A stretch of 64,000 nucleotides of DNA from Serinus canaria (GCF_022539315.1 NC_066342.1:16447346-16511345), one strand, 5' to 3'. Positions 43,892 to 55,170 are shown, numbered from the stretch's first letter. Notes: generated by a model from the sequence alone, not told the origin. Made by a program: numbers and translations.

Positions 43892-44391
43892 NNNNNNNNN
43901 NNNNNNNNNNNNNNNNNNNNNNNNNNNNNNNNNNNNNNNNNNNNNNNNNNNNNNNNNNNNNNNNNNNNNNNNNNNNNNNNNNNNNNNNNNNNNNNNNNNN
44001 NNNNNNNNNNNNNNNNNNNNNNNNNNNNNNNNNNNNNNNNNNNNNNNNNNNNNNNNNNNNNNNNNNNNNNNNNNNNNNNNNNNNNNNNNNNNNNNNNNNN
44101 NNNNNNNNNNNNNNNNNNNNNNNNNNNNNNNNNNNNNNNNNNNNNNNNNNNNNNNNNNNNNNNNNNNNNNNNNNNNNNNNNNNNNNNNNNNNNNNNNNNN
44201 NNNNNNNNNNNNNNNNNNNNNNNNNNNNNNNNNNNNNNNNNNNNNNNNNNNNNNNNNNNNNNNNNNNNNNNNNNNNNNNNNNNNNNNNNNNNNNNNNNNN
44301 NNNNNNNNNNNNNNNNNNNNNNNNNNNNNNNNNNNNNNNNNNNNNNNNNNNNNNNNNNNNNNNNNNNNNNNNNNNNNNNNNNNNNNNNNNN
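43892..44391. other. Assembly gap, 500 N
   Basis: Exactly 500 N, a conventional placeholder for unknown length. The open frames that run across it are meaningless. Confidence 1.
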
Positions 44392-45791
44392 CTCGATCAT
44401 CTGGTCCGTGGTCACTGTATAGCCTATAATCCTTTTGCCATTTTTCATAAAGCTGCTTCCATTTGTAAAAAGCTCCCAATCTGGATTTCCCAGGGGCATG
44501 CCTTTCAGGTCTGGTCGGCTGGAATAGACTTCTTCAATTGTTTGCAAACAATCTGTCTTGGTTTGAAAAGATAGGTGTCTGCTAAAAGGAAGGTAAGAGC
44601 CTCCCCTGAAATGGACAATGTAAACCCCCTCCCTCTGAATTTTATAATTTTGAAATTAAAGGCTCTCAGGCAAGGATATGGGAATAGGAATAACAGTTAT
44701 TTACTAGAAAAACTAAAAATACAAATGCATAGTACCAAAAAAAAAAACCCAAACCAAAACCAACACTGACAGAGTCAGAATACAACCTGACACCCTGTGG
44801 GTCAGGGTGGTGGTAGCAGTCTGATTAAATGGTGGCTGCTGCAGTCCTCCTGGAGTGACAATATAGTTCTGTTTAAGCAGTGATCCTGTAGAAGGGTGTA
44901 GTTTTCCTCTGAAGGTATGGTGGTGGTGTAGATGGGCCTGGTCTTCCTCTGGGAATCCAGTGGAGAAGACAGCTGCTCCTCTGGGAATCCAGTGGGAAAA
45001 GGCTGCCTCTTATGTCCAAAATCTCAGACTATATCCAAGAAGGAATGCTTGGCTCCTCCTCCAGGGCAGAGCATCTCACAATGGGATGATGTAATTTTAT
45101 CAGTCATGCAGTGAGACTCAGTGGCCCATTAACAGAAGATATTTCCCAAAGAGAGGATTGGTTTGTGGAAGAGATAAAGAAAACTGCCCAATTAACAGAA
45201 AATAACTGCCCCACCTCTAACAGATGGCAAATAGAATACACACTTATCTTACAACCCAGGACACAATCATGTTCAGGCTTGTGGAAACTTGGCTAGCTGG
45301 GATAAATGGTGGTTTAACCTCAGTAGCATATACAGAAGGTGTTAACCTGAGACTGTGGGGAACAGGATACTTAAAAAGAGACCCTTAGCCAGGTCATGGC
45401 AGGAAGAGTGGGGTCATGGGAATCAATATGTTAATAGAACTATCCTATATTTGGCCAGGTTTCTGTTTCTTGTTCTCAGTTGGCTGGGAACCTGTTACTT
45501 ATAAGGTCATGTTCTGAGTTTGCATTCGTGATTGAACACTTACCCACAGAAGACCCCTATACCTTGTGGCGTTTGCCACGCCCCCCCATCTTTGGATCTT
45601 GACCCCTGTCCTAAGGTGATGTTATGATGCTTGTATCCCCAATCGTCTGTTCTGTTAATGCTGGATATTATATGCTGTGCCTTCAAGACTGGCTGAGAGC
45701 GAAGGCAGGGAGAAGAAGAAGCACAGAGTTTGTTATCAGGGACTGGACTCACTCCTCCTCAGTCTACTGGAACACTGTTATTGTCTGGGCA
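44392..45791. repeat. Second copy of 42482-43891 (probable assembly duplicate)
   Basis: Starts CTCGATCATCTGGTCC, as at 42482, and follows the same order: end of ERV G RNase H, the family Z LTR (44554-45263, with the same CAATC pentamers), the 330-bp segment and the start of the family X LTR. It is about 10 bp shorter than the first copy, nearly all by single-base losses close to the gap. Confidence 0.92.
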
Positions 45792-46246
45792 TGGATGGGG
45801 CAGAACACTGCACTCCTTTTGCTTTTTAGTTAGCTAGCTGAGGCAGTCCAAGCTTTCCCTGGACTGTTTTTCTTTCCCTTTTCTTGGAACCGTTTGAACC
45901 TGCTCCAGATCAGGACCCAGGGAAATACCAAGAGCACGCACTTTGTAGCCTGCCGAGGCCTACTCTGCAGCCTTTCTCAGCGCTAGAGGGACTGATAACA
46001 GAGTGACCACCCACCAGAGACACTTTCTGGATTTGTCCTCTTTCAGAGCAGCGAATGAGTTTTGTCATCCCATATTGTTCATTTTGTGTGCTGGGGAGTG
46101 CTTTGCCTGTTAAATAAACAGGTTCTTTCCACTTCTCTATGAGGAAATTTTTTTTCAAACCAGGTGGGGTGATGGGACATGTGGGTTGGCTTTCTGGAGG
46201 TGCCCCTTTTGGAGGTTTTGTCCCAAATTTGCCCTAAACCAGGACA
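45607..46246 (+). mobile_element. Solo LTR, family X
   Basis: 640 bp, TGTCCTAAGGTGATG...AAACCAGGACA, with AATAAA near 46115. The flanking pentamers ACCCC and CCCCC match at four of five positions, in a C-rich context. It may lie inside the 5' LTR of provirus I. Confidence 0.85.
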
Positions 46247-46516
46247 CCCCCGAACTCTGTGATTTTCCACATTTGTTATATTGTTATTAAAGTCTTTATT
46301 TTTCAGGGAAGACAATGGTTCCGGTTCCTTATTTTGCCAGTACCCCCTGGCCAAGCCGAACTACGGGTCACAGCAAGCGAAGACTAAGATAACTGGTGCT
46401 CAAACTAGAAACCTCACATTGAGGGACCTTCTTCGGTTTGGTTTGGCTGAGTTTTGGCCAAATTGGTAGGACCTATTTTTTCTCTTCTGTGGATTCAATC
46501 ATCAGGCCTGACGTGG
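46247..46516 (+). other. Probable 5' leader (R/U5 to gag) of provirus I
   Basis: 270 bp ending at the left target duplication of provirus H. It has an ATTAAAGTC poly(A)-like signal near 46285. After removal of H it would be continuous with gag-like sequence at 55176. The primer-binding site is not clear. Confidence 0.4.
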
Positions 46517-47168
46517 TGTCCTGGTTTAGGGCAAATTTGGGAGAAAACCTCCAAAAGGGGCACCTCCAGAAAGCCAACCCACATGTGCCGTCACCCCACC
46601 TGGTTTGGAAAAAAATTTCCTCATAGAGAAGTGGAAAGAACCTGTTTATTTAACAGGGCAAGCACTCCCCAGTACACAAAATGAACAATACCAGATGACA
46701 AAACTCATTCACCACTCTGAAGCGGTTACAAATCCAGAAAGTGTCTCTCTGGTGGGTGGTTGCTCTGTTATCAGTCCCACTGGCAATGGGAAAGGATGTT
46801 GCCCAGAGTAGGCCCCCAGCAGGCTACAAAGCGCGAGCTCTCGGTGTTTCCCCGGTTCCTGGTCTGGAGCAGGTTTGAATGGTTCCAAGAAAAGGGAAAG
46901 AAAAACAGTCCAGGGAAAACCTGGACTGCCTCACCTAGCAAAACTAACTAAAAAGCAAAAGGAGTGCAGTGTTCTGCCCCGTCTGTGCCCAGAAAACAAG
47001 AGTGTTCCAGCAGACTGTGGAGGAGTGATTCCAGTCCCTGATAAAAAATTCTGTGCTTCTTCTTCTCCCCGCCTTCTCTCTCAGCCAGTCTTGAAGGCAC
47101 AGAATATAATATCCAGCATAAACAGCACACGACTGGGGATACATGAATCATAACATCACCCTAGGACA
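46517..47168 (-). repeat. 3' LTR of provirus H
   Basis: 652 bp, TGTCCTGGTTTAGGGC...CACCCTAGGACA on the plus strand, preceded in the viral sense by a purine-rich GGGGATAAAGGGTGGAT (complement of 47169-47185). By eye it groups with 45607-46246 more closely than with its partner LTR at 54525. Confidence 0.9.
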
Positions 47169-47400
47169 ATCCACCCTTTATCCCCATATCGCCAACTTAC
47201 TACCAAACCTCATACATTTTATTTATGTAAAAACTTCCATCTGTTCCCCCCCAAAAATAACAAGTAATACCCATAATGCCCCCATCACGTCCCCACAATG
47301 AACCACTGAATCCAGGCCCCAGACTTCAGAGTTGCAGGATTACCCACTTTCATTCTACTCACTCAAAACCCCATCTTTCACTTGCTCAGATCTTCAACAA
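47169..47400 (-). other. 3' untranslated part of provirus H
   Basis: 232 bp between the polypurine tract and the inserted LTR. No coding content recognised. Confidence 0.5.
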
Positions 47401-48041
47401 TGTCCTAGGGTGATGTTATGATGCTTGTATCCCCAGTCATTGTTCTGTTTATGCTGGATATTATGTTCTGTATCTTCAAGACTGGCTCAGAAGAGCAAAG
47501 ATTTGTTTTGTTTTGTTTTCTTTTGTTTTCTTTTGTTTTGTTATCAGTCTGCTCCCTTCCCCAACGGTCGCCGGGACACAGAGACATAGTGCAGCTTTTA
47601 CTTCTTGCTTGTGCTTTCGCTTTGCTATTGCCTCTGCTTTGCTCCTGCTTTGCTCTTGCTTTTGCTTCTGCTTGTTAGTTTAGCAAGGCAGTCCGAATTT
47701 TCCCTGGACTGCTTTTCTTTTGCTTTCTTGGAACCACTCGAACCTGCTCCGGACTGGGACCTGAGAAACACCAAGATTTTGCACCTTGTAGCCTGAAACA
47801 GTTATTCCCAGTGCCAGAGGGACCGATACCAGAGCTACCACTCCCAGGAGAGACTTTCTGAATTTGTCATCTTTTTCAGAGTGGTGAAAGAATGCTGTCA
47901 TCCTGTTAAACAAACAGGTTCTTTCCACTTCTCTCTGAGGAATCCTTCCCAAAGCGGTTGGCGGGGAGGGGTCATCTGGGTTTGCTTTCTGGAGGGGCCC
48001 CCTTTGGAGGTTTTCTCCCAAATTTGCCTTAAACCAAGACA
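47401..48041 (+). mobile_element. Family X LTR inside provirus H, opposite orientation
   Basis: 641 bp, TGTCCTAGGGTGATG...AAACCAAGACA. A TTTTG/TTTTC simple repeat lies at about 47502-47540. The flanking pentamers (AACAA and GACAC) do not match, so the insertion may have been followed by deletion or recombination. Confidence 0.85.
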
Positions 48042-48133
48042 GACACACATTTCCTTCTATTACATGTCTTTATGGTTTAATGTAAAGACAATGGCAGTAA
48101 CATCCAACAAACAGTGATATTTACATGTGATTC

Positions 48134-48990
48134 TCACCCCACAATCAGATCTCCCTGAGGTACACATCGTGTTATTCCATCTCTCTGCATTATCCACCAT
48201 GTACAACCTGGTCCCTGAGCAAAGACAACCCCACATATGGGTTTGTACGTACGCGAGGCAGAATTGATCCACACAGTCTTCCTTAACAAACCACTGACAT
48301 GTACCACTGGGACTTTATCTCCATCTACCATATTCAGGGACTCAGACTGGGCAGGACCTGCTTGGTTGGTGGACCCTCGGCTGTTAACTAACCAGGTGGC
48401 CTTTGCTAAATGCTGCTCCCAGTTTTTGAAAGATCCCCCACCCAAGGCTTTCAACTGGGTTTTTAGTAGTCCATTATACCTCTCCACTTTGCCTGCAGCT
48501 GGTGCATGGTAGGGGATATGGTACACCCACTCAATGCCATGTTCCCTAGCCCAGGTGTTGATAAGGCTGTTCTTGAAATGAGTCCCATTGTCTGACTCAA
48601 TCCTCTCAGGGGTACCATGCCTCCAAAGGACCTGCTTTTAAAGGCCCAGGATGGTGTTATGGGCAGTAGCATGAGACACAGGGTAGGTTTCTAACCATCC
48701 CGTGGTGGCTTCAACCATTGTGAGCACGTAGTGCTTGCCTTGGCATGTCTGGGGCAGTGGGATGTAGTCAATCTGCCAGGCCTCCCCCTACTTGTACTTG
48801 AACCACTGCCCACCATACCAAAGGGGCTTTACTCGCTTGGCCTGTTTGATGGCAGCACACGTCTCACAGTCATGGATAGCCTGAGAAATACTGTCCATGG
48901 TTAAATCCACCCCTCGGTCTTGTGCCCACTTATAGGTAGCATCTCTACCCTGATGGCCTGAGGCATCATGGGCCCATCAAGCTAGGAATA
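48134..48990 (-). pseudogene. pol: Integrase of provirus H (ERVL type)
   Basis: The minus strand shows, in order, the zinc-module end (CETCAAIKQAKRVKPLW), a core start with WQIDYIPLPQTCQGKHY, SDNGTHFKN near 48580 and GKVERYNGLLKTQ near 48480, then a C-terminal domain ending VVFAQGPGCTWWIMQRDG and a stop at 48134. All three core acidic residues are visible. In-frame stops occur near 48792 and 48640, and a frameshift near 48530, so it is inactive. 48042-48133 is 3' untranslated. Confidence 0.85.
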
Positions 48991-49931
48991 ACTGTCCCTT
49001 GTGTTCCTAATCTAGGTCTATCTTTGACACCCCTATCTTTGCAGCCTGGTCTACTTGCTTATTGTTTTGGTGCTCCTCATTATCTCTACTCTTGGGGACA
49101 TGGGCATCTATGTGACGGACTTTCACAGGTAGCCTCCCTACCCTGGTAGCAATGTCTTTCTACTCTATAGCAGCCCAAATTGGTTTTCCCCTATGCTGCC
49201 ATTTAGCATCTTTCTACCTCTCCAGCTATCCCCACAGAGCATTGGCCACCATCCATGAATTAGTACAGAGGTAGAGCTTTGGCCACTTCTCTCTTTCTGC
49301 AATGTCCAGGGCTAGTTGAACAGCTTTGAGTTTTGCAAGTTGGCTTGATTCACCTTCTCTTTCAGTGGGCTCTGCGACCTGTCATGGGGGCTCCATATGG
49401 CTGCTTTCCACTTCTAGTTCATCCCTACGATGCAACAGGAACCATGAGTGTAAAGAGTGTAGTGTGTTTCCTCTGATGGAGGTTGGTTGTATGGTGGAGC
49501 TTCTTCAGCCCGTGTCACTGGTTCTTGTTCTTCATCTGTGACGCCAAAATTTTCCCCTTTGGGCCAATTTATAATTACCTCCAAAATCCCAGGGTGATTC
49601 AGTTGACCTATACAGGCGTGCTGTGTGATAAGAGCAATCCGCTTGCTCCATGCAGTGCTGGTGGCATGGTGGGTGGAAGGAACCTTGCCTTTGAACATCC
49701 ACCCCTGCACCGGTAGTCAGGGTGCCAGGAGGAGTTGTGCTTCTGTACCAATCACCTCTGAGGCAGCTTGGACTCCTTCATAGGCAGCCAAGATTTCTTT
49801 CTCTTTTGGGGTGTAGTTAGCTTCAGACCCTTTGTAGCTGCAAGTCCAAAATCCTAGAGGTCGGCCTCGAGTCTCACCAGCCACCTTCTGTCAAAGGCTC
49901 CTGGACAAACCATGGCTCCCGGCTGCAGAGT
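48991..49931 (-). pseudogene. pol: RNase H and connection of provirus H
   Basis: A minus frame at 49414-49710 with TLYTHGSCCIVGMN, the RNase H start (the TDG aspartate reads His), preceded by connection-domain sequence (ITQHACIGQLNHPGILEV). Decayed RNase H codons continue to about 49000, with further stops. Confidence 0.7.
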
Positions 49932-50399
49932 TGAGACAGAGCAGAAATTTTCCAGAGCAGAAATCCATTTTGATTTAGGTGAAATGTACATTTTTGAATT
50001 AAGTCTGTGGCTTGCAGACATAGCTGTTTGGTCTAACTCCCTGTTCTCGAGAAAACATATGCTATAACAAACTGCTTTGGGCGAAGGACAGAGATAAGGA
50101 GGGGCCCCTTGAACTCTGAAACAGAGTCTGCAGGAGACAAGGCAGGATGACCCAGGAGTTCTTTCTGATAAAAAACTAGAGGTAAATATAACTGAAATCA
50201 GAAGAATGAATAGGTATAAATCTATTGTGAATTTGCATGGATATGGATTAGTAAGGGAGATAAAATGAGATCTGTATTTCCCAGAGGTGTGCATGTCCTT
50301 TTAAGGGGAAGGATCCCCACATGCATCCAGCGCGGTAATAAACATACCAGCTTTACAACTTTCACAAATGTTGTGGAGTTTGTTTCCTTCCGCAAATCA
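49932..50399 (+). mobile_element. Solo LTR, ERV E family, inserted in pol of provirus H
   Basis: 468 bp, TGAGACAGAGCAGAAATT...CCGCAAATCA, clearly related to the ERV E LTRs. AATAAA is near 50336. The tetramer GAGT is duplicated at 49928-49931 and 50400-50403, as expected for a gamma-type integrase. Confidence 0.93.
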
Positions 50400-51298
50400 G
50401 AGTAGAGCATGTTCTTCACATCTGGTCCTGTCCTGACTCGGCCAAGGGCTACCGCGTGAACGATCTCCTACTTAATCTGGGCAAAAGCTTGTTGCTGCTT
50501 AGGGCCCCAGTTAAAATCGTTCTTCTTGCGAGTGACCAGGTAAAGAGGGTTCACAACCTGACAGTACTCAGGAATGTGCATTTTCCAAAAGCCTATGGCA
50601 CCTAGGAAAGCTTGCATCTCCTTCTTATTGGTTGGTGGAGACATTGCTGTGATCTTGTTGATGACAACTGTAGGAATGTGACGGAGTTCATCTTGCCACT
50701 TTACTCCTAGGAATGGAATCTCACGAGCTGGTCACTTTACTTTGCTCTTTTTGATGGCAAAACCAGCTCCCAGGAGGATTTGGATGATTTCCTTTCCTTT
50801 CTCAAACACTTCTGCGTCTGTGTTCCCCCACACAATGATGCCATCAATATACTCTAGGTGTTCTGGAACCTCACCCCTTTCTAGTGCAGTCTGGATCAGT
50901 ACATGGCAGATGGTAGGACTGTGCTTCCACCCCTGGGGCACTCGGTTCCAGGTATACTGCACTCCCCTCCATGTGAAAGCAAACTGAGGCCTGCATTCTG
51001 CTGCCAGAAGAATGGAGAAAAATGCATTGGCAATATCAATAGTGGCATACCACTTTGCTGCCTCTGACTCAAGCTCATACTGGAGCTCTAATATATCTGG
51101 CACGGCAGTGCTCAGTGGTGGAGTCACTACATTCAGTGCAGGGTAGTCCACCGTCAATCTCCATTCTCCTTCAGATTTATACACAGGCCAAATGGGGCTG
51201 TTGAGGGGTGAGTGGGGTTTGCTGACCACCCCTTGGCTCTCCAGCTCTCGGATCATTTTATGGATGGGGATCAGAGCATCTTGAGTTGTTCTATACTG
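50400..51298 (-). pseudogene. pol: Reverse transcriptase of provirus H (ERVL type)
   Basis: The minus frame 50732-51256 has SPLNSPIWPVYKSEGEWRL, then TIDIANAFFSILLA, then RVPQGWKHSPTICH, then EYIDGIIVWGNT. The catalytic motif reads YIDG where the family has YIDD, so the second aspartate is lost. Thumb sequence continues past 50720 to the solo LTR at 50399 with stops. Confidence 0.87.
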
Positions 51299-51782
51299 TC
51301 AGCAATGCACTGTGGACATGGCAATTGGTAGCTGTTGCTCTTGTCCCTTCAGAAGTCCTACTGCAGATGGAGTCTCAGACAGTCGAGGCAAGGTGTTCAA
51401 TTGCTGGACACCCTCTGTCACTACAGCCGCTATCCCAAAAGCCCACCTGAGTCCTTTTGGGTCTTTGAAATACCCACTTCGGAGGTAACCTATGCCCAAA
51501 ATGCATGGGGCCTCTGGGCCAGTCACAATAGGACATTTCTTCCACTCATTTCCAGTCAGGCTCAAGTCAGCTTCCACCAAATTAAACTCCTGTGATCCCC
51601 CTGTCACACCAGCAATAGAAACAGATTCTGTCCCCACGTCTCGATGGGATTAATGTGCACTGCGCACCAGTATCGAACAAAGCTTCATAATCTTGTGGTT
51701 CAGATGTGCTAGGCCAACGAATCCACACAGTCCCGAAAACATGGTTTTCCCTAGCCTCTACCTGGCTTGAGGCAGGGCCCCT
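51299..51782 (-). pseudogene. pro: Protease of provirus H
   Basis: The minus strand at about 51635-51690 reads ALFDTGAQCTLIPSRR, an intact Asp-Thr-Gly-Ala active site. After a frame change the frame 51299-51637 continues with VEADLSLTGNEWKKCPIVTG and CILGIGYLRSGYFKDPKG, the flap and C-terminal half of ERVL proteases. Confidence 0.78.
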
Positions 51783-52883
51783 CTAAGCCTGATTATCCTT
51801 CTTTCCTTGGACGTATGTCTTGGAGGTTCCTTCAAGGGGATCGGACATATCATCATCATCATACCTGGCAGTTCGGCTATGGGCCACTGGAGCTGCTTTC
51901 CTTTTGGTGGAACTCGCTCTCTGAGCCTTGCCTTCCTTCAATTCATGCACCCGTTGGGCCAGAGCAGCAGTAGATTTTCCATCCCATCTCCTCATGTTTT
52001 CTTTGCAATCATGCAGGCAGAACCACAGCTCAGCTAGTGGGGTGTACCTTCTCACTCCATCTGAGGAACTTCTGCGGTAGATACTAGAACTTTTGATCTG
52101 TACTGCCGAGATTTGGAGAAGGTCTTCTTTAATCTCCTCCTTGAGTTTCTTATGATTCTCCTCCATCTTGTCCTCTTATTTCTGCAGACGCATTTCCACT
52201 GCTGGGATTATGGCATGTGTTGGGCCACGTACAGCATCTGCATATGCACAGAGATTGTTCGCTATCTCAAACACGGTCTCATCCCTGTCATCCCGCATCA
52301 TTATTGCTAAAGCAGAAGCATATTCATGTGGCCCAAGTCATAAAAGTTTTCGCCACCTCACAGACCTCCATGGTACCAAGTCTGGATTCCTAGTTGTTAT
52401 GTCATCTGAGAAGATAATCTCTGCCGCTGCCATTTCTCTCAGGCATTGGATCCCTTGTTCTATGGTCTTCCACTGGCTTTGCTGCATATAGAGATCATCT
52501 GCACAAAGGTATCTTTGTGCTACACTTTCTAGCATCTGTGCCCAGAGGCTGTGAGGGTTAGCCCCCCTCATCATTCCTTGGTTGATGACAGAATCATGTG
52601 ACAGGGATCCCAAATGCCTCGCCTCAGTGCCATCCAGAATTGAAGCCTTGCCTGCAGCATCCCGAAGACAGAAACACCAACTAATTATAGATTTGTCAGG
52701 TCTGTCAGAACCCAGGACATTCCTATAACTGCCCTGGAGGATTCGAGACCCTGGCAAGGGTCTCAGAGACCTTGGCACGGGGTCAAAAACACCTGTGCCT
52801 TCGATTTTAACCCATTGAAAAAATTACCAACTTTGTCTAAGGACTTACAAGCCACAATAATTGAAGTAGAATGATAGTTAATT
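51783..52883 (-). pseudogene. gag: Gag of provirus H, C-terminal half
   Basis: Minus frames 52338-52778 (with QMLESVAQRYLCADDLYMQ and GIQCLREMAAAEIIF) and 51783-52166 (basic and acidic stretches, WDGKSTAALAQRVHELKEG). These resemble ERVL Gag by recollection: helical capsid-like part, then a charged C-terminus without zinc knuckles. One or more frameshifts lie at 52170-52340. Confidence 0.65.
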
Positions 52884-53307
52884 TGTCACGGGGTGAAAAA
52901 GTAGAATTTTGGGGATTTAGAATGGGGGTTCAAGAGGCAAGATGGAGGAATCTGGGTGTGTCCTGTTCTTCTCCTTCTTCTTCTTGTCCTCCATCTTCTG
53001 CTGTGATGGTGACACTTCTGGATTGGTTTTGAGTAAAGACAGACTGTCCAGCATAGGTGATAGGTATTGGAAAATTATTGTAAATAAAGTACACTTAATT
53101 CTTAGTATAAAAAGCTAACACCACCCCAAGGGTGGTCAGTGTGCCACGAACCGACCTGACAGACCGACCTCAGCGAGTCAGAGAAAGAATGTAATAGATA
53201 AGAGAAAAAAAACAGCCTTGAAAACCAGAGCCGAGGAATCTTGACTTCTTTGGTCGCGGGGCTGGGAAAAAAGACTCTTTAATACCTCGTGAGCCATTTC
53301 AACCACA
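52884..53307 (+). mobile_element. Songbird-type LTR inserted in gag of provirus H
   Basis: About 424 bp, beginning TGTCACGGGGTGAAAAAG, with a CTTCTT-rich stretch, TATAAAAAG near 53107 and an end near CATTTCAACCACA. The start and inner landmarks match an abundant songbird LTR that I remember. The right end is uncertain (53307 or 53309) and no target duplication was found. Confidence 0.7.
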
Positions 53308-54505
53308 CAAAACCTGGGACTGGTCATCGAGTGTAATCCTTTCTTAGGCCGCAAAGGTCCTTCAGGGTAAAGGACTCAGTATTGGCTTCTGATCTTGTGC
53401 CTGCTGCTTTGACTCCTGATTTTCTGTCATGAAGTGTTGAGGGTCCTTCTCATGCATCATGACCATCATCATCATCCACTGGTCTATCGGTCTGGTGCGT
53501 GCACTTTCCACTTCTAATGCTGGTAGCAGCAGCCATTGGTTGAGGCATATTGTCTGGTTTAGCTGCTGGCTTACGCTCACTATCTGGTTTAGCTGCTGGC
53601 TTCGAGCCTGGGGTGTTTGCTGTAGCCTGGGTGACTGAGATAGCGGTTAATTTATCTCCCTGCCCCCCTGCCTCTGTCTGCTGCCCTACAGTATCTAGCA
53701 GCGTGCGATAAGCATATGCCAGGGCCCAGCTCACTGCAATGATCTTTTTCTCCTTAGGGTCATCCTGGTACTTCTCTTTCAGGTATTTCCCCACCTCAGC
53801 TGGGTTCTGAATTTTTTCACGTGGAATGTCCCAGGCTATAAGGTCAGAGAATTCCTTCAGGATTTGGCCCATATCCTCCCATTTCCCACACCACTCAGGA
53901 TTTTCCATGCCTGGGTCTACTCCTGGGTCAGGGGTCTCATCAGCCCCTCTAGAAATCTCAGCCCGGATTCTAGAGAAGCTGCAGACTGTATAGAGGAAGC
54001 TTACCAGATTGAATACCAGAAAGATGGTCTCTTTAACATTCAGGGGAAACTGAACATTCTCCAATAGGGAGGTAACAGATTCAGAGGAGAAGAAGGAAAG
54101 CAAAGTCTGAAAAGCCTCATCCCCTGCTCCTCCTCTAACCAACTGGATGCATAACCATAGCCATGAACCATTCATACCTGGAACAGACCCCAGCACCTTT
54201 ATAAACTTCTTACAAATAATTACCACCAATCTCAGCCAAATAGCTATTCTGGTCACTGCCCCTCTGCTGTGAAAACTACATATTAGGGACAATACTAGAG
54301 CTATTTCTGGATAAGAAAATAAGCCTAGGGTACATAGAGGTATTAAGACCTCAAAAAAACCTAGGGACCAGAAACACATGCAAGCCTCCACCCCAAGAGA
54401 CATTATGAATTCAAAAAGCATGTCTAATAACTGCTTTATACCAACACAGACTAATTGCATCCAAAATGCAGTCAGAACAGGGTTTTTTCCACTCTCTCGA
54501 GCCAC
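53308..54505 (-). pseudogene. gag: Gag/leader open frame of provirus H, 351 codons, hydrophobic N-terminus
   Basis: The minus frame 53450-54505 is open for 351 codons from a GTG inside the primer-binding region; the first in-frame ATG is about 15 codons later. The first 120 residues contain several hydrophobic, membrane-like segments (for example FFEVLIPLCTLGLFSYPEIA), followed by a soluble acidic part (WDIPREKIQNPAEVGKYLKE), an alanine/threonine-rich stretch with a duplicated KPAAKPD motif, and an acidic DDDD end. The soluble part fits Gag; the hydrophobic start is unlike ordinary Gag. Its start codon and expression are uncertain. Confidence 0.55.
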
Positions 54506-54518
54506 ACATTGGGTGCCA
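54501..54518 (-). promoter_or_regulatory. Primer-binding site of provirus H
   Basis: In the viral sense TGGCACCCAATGTGTGGC lies six bases inside the LTR. It resembles lysine-tRNA type primer sites with about three differences. Confidence 0.6.
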
Positions 54519-54524
54519 AATATT

Positions 54525-55170
54525 TGTCCTGGTTTAGGGCAAATTTGGGAGAAAACTTCTAAAAAGGGGCCTGTCTAGAAAGCAAACCTACACGGACCCT
54601 CCCCCCAACTGGTTTGAGAAGGATTTCTTTGGAAAAAATTGGAAAAAACTTGTTTATTTAACAGGCAAAGCACTCCCCAGCACACAAAATGAACAATACG
54701 GGATGACAAAATTTATTTGCTGCTCTGAAGAGATGACAAATTCAGAAAGTCTCTCTGGTGGGTGGTTGCTCTGTTATCAGTCCCTCTAGCGCTGAGAAAG
54801 GCTGCAGAGTAGGCCCCAGCAGGCTACAAAGTGTAAGCTCTCAGTGTTTCTCCAGGTCCTGGTCTGGAGAAGGTTTGAATGGTTCTAAGAAAAGGGAAAG
54901 AAAAACAGTCCAGGGAAAACTTGGACTGCCTCAGCTAGCTAAACTAACTAAAAAGCAAAAGGAGCACTGTGTTCTGCCCTGTCCGTGCTTAGACAACAAG
55001 AGTGTTCCAGCAGACTGTGGAGGAGTGAGTCCAGTCCCTGATAACAAACTCTGTGCTTCTTCTTCTCCCCACCTTCACTCTCAGCCAGTCTTGAAGGCAC
55101 AGAATATGATATCCAGCATAAACAGAACAGACGATTGGGAATACAAGCATCATAACATCACCCTAGGACA
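54525..55170 (-). repeat. 5' LTR of provirus H
   Basis: 646 bp, TGTCCTGGTTTAGGGC...CACCCTAGGACA on the plus strand, with AATAAA on the minus strand near 54655. By eye it groups with the solo LTR at 61796-62437. Confidence 0.92.

Larger units (their letters stand above)
46517..55170 (-). mobile_element. Provirus H, ERVL-type, full length with 5-bp target duplication
   Basis: Two minus-oriented family X LTRs (46517-47168 and 54525-55170) bracket gag, protease, RT, RNase H and integrase without env, as in ERVL. The pentamer CGTGG flanks both ends exactly (46512-46516 and 55171-55175). The interior contains a family X LTR (47401-48041), a gamma-type solo LTR (49932-50399) and another songbird-type LTR (52884-53307). 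It is inserted in the leader/gag of provirus I. Confidence 0.95.

Noticed and set aside
43724..44574. Several 199-265 aa open frames around 43.7-44.6 kb
   Set aside because: They run through the 500 N gap and consist mostly of undetermined residues.
47401..48041. Interpretation of this LTR as the 5' LTR of a plus-strand provirus
   Set aside because: The coding sequence to its right (integrase, RT, gag) is on the minus strand and belongs to provirus H, whose own LTRs are defined by CGTGG.
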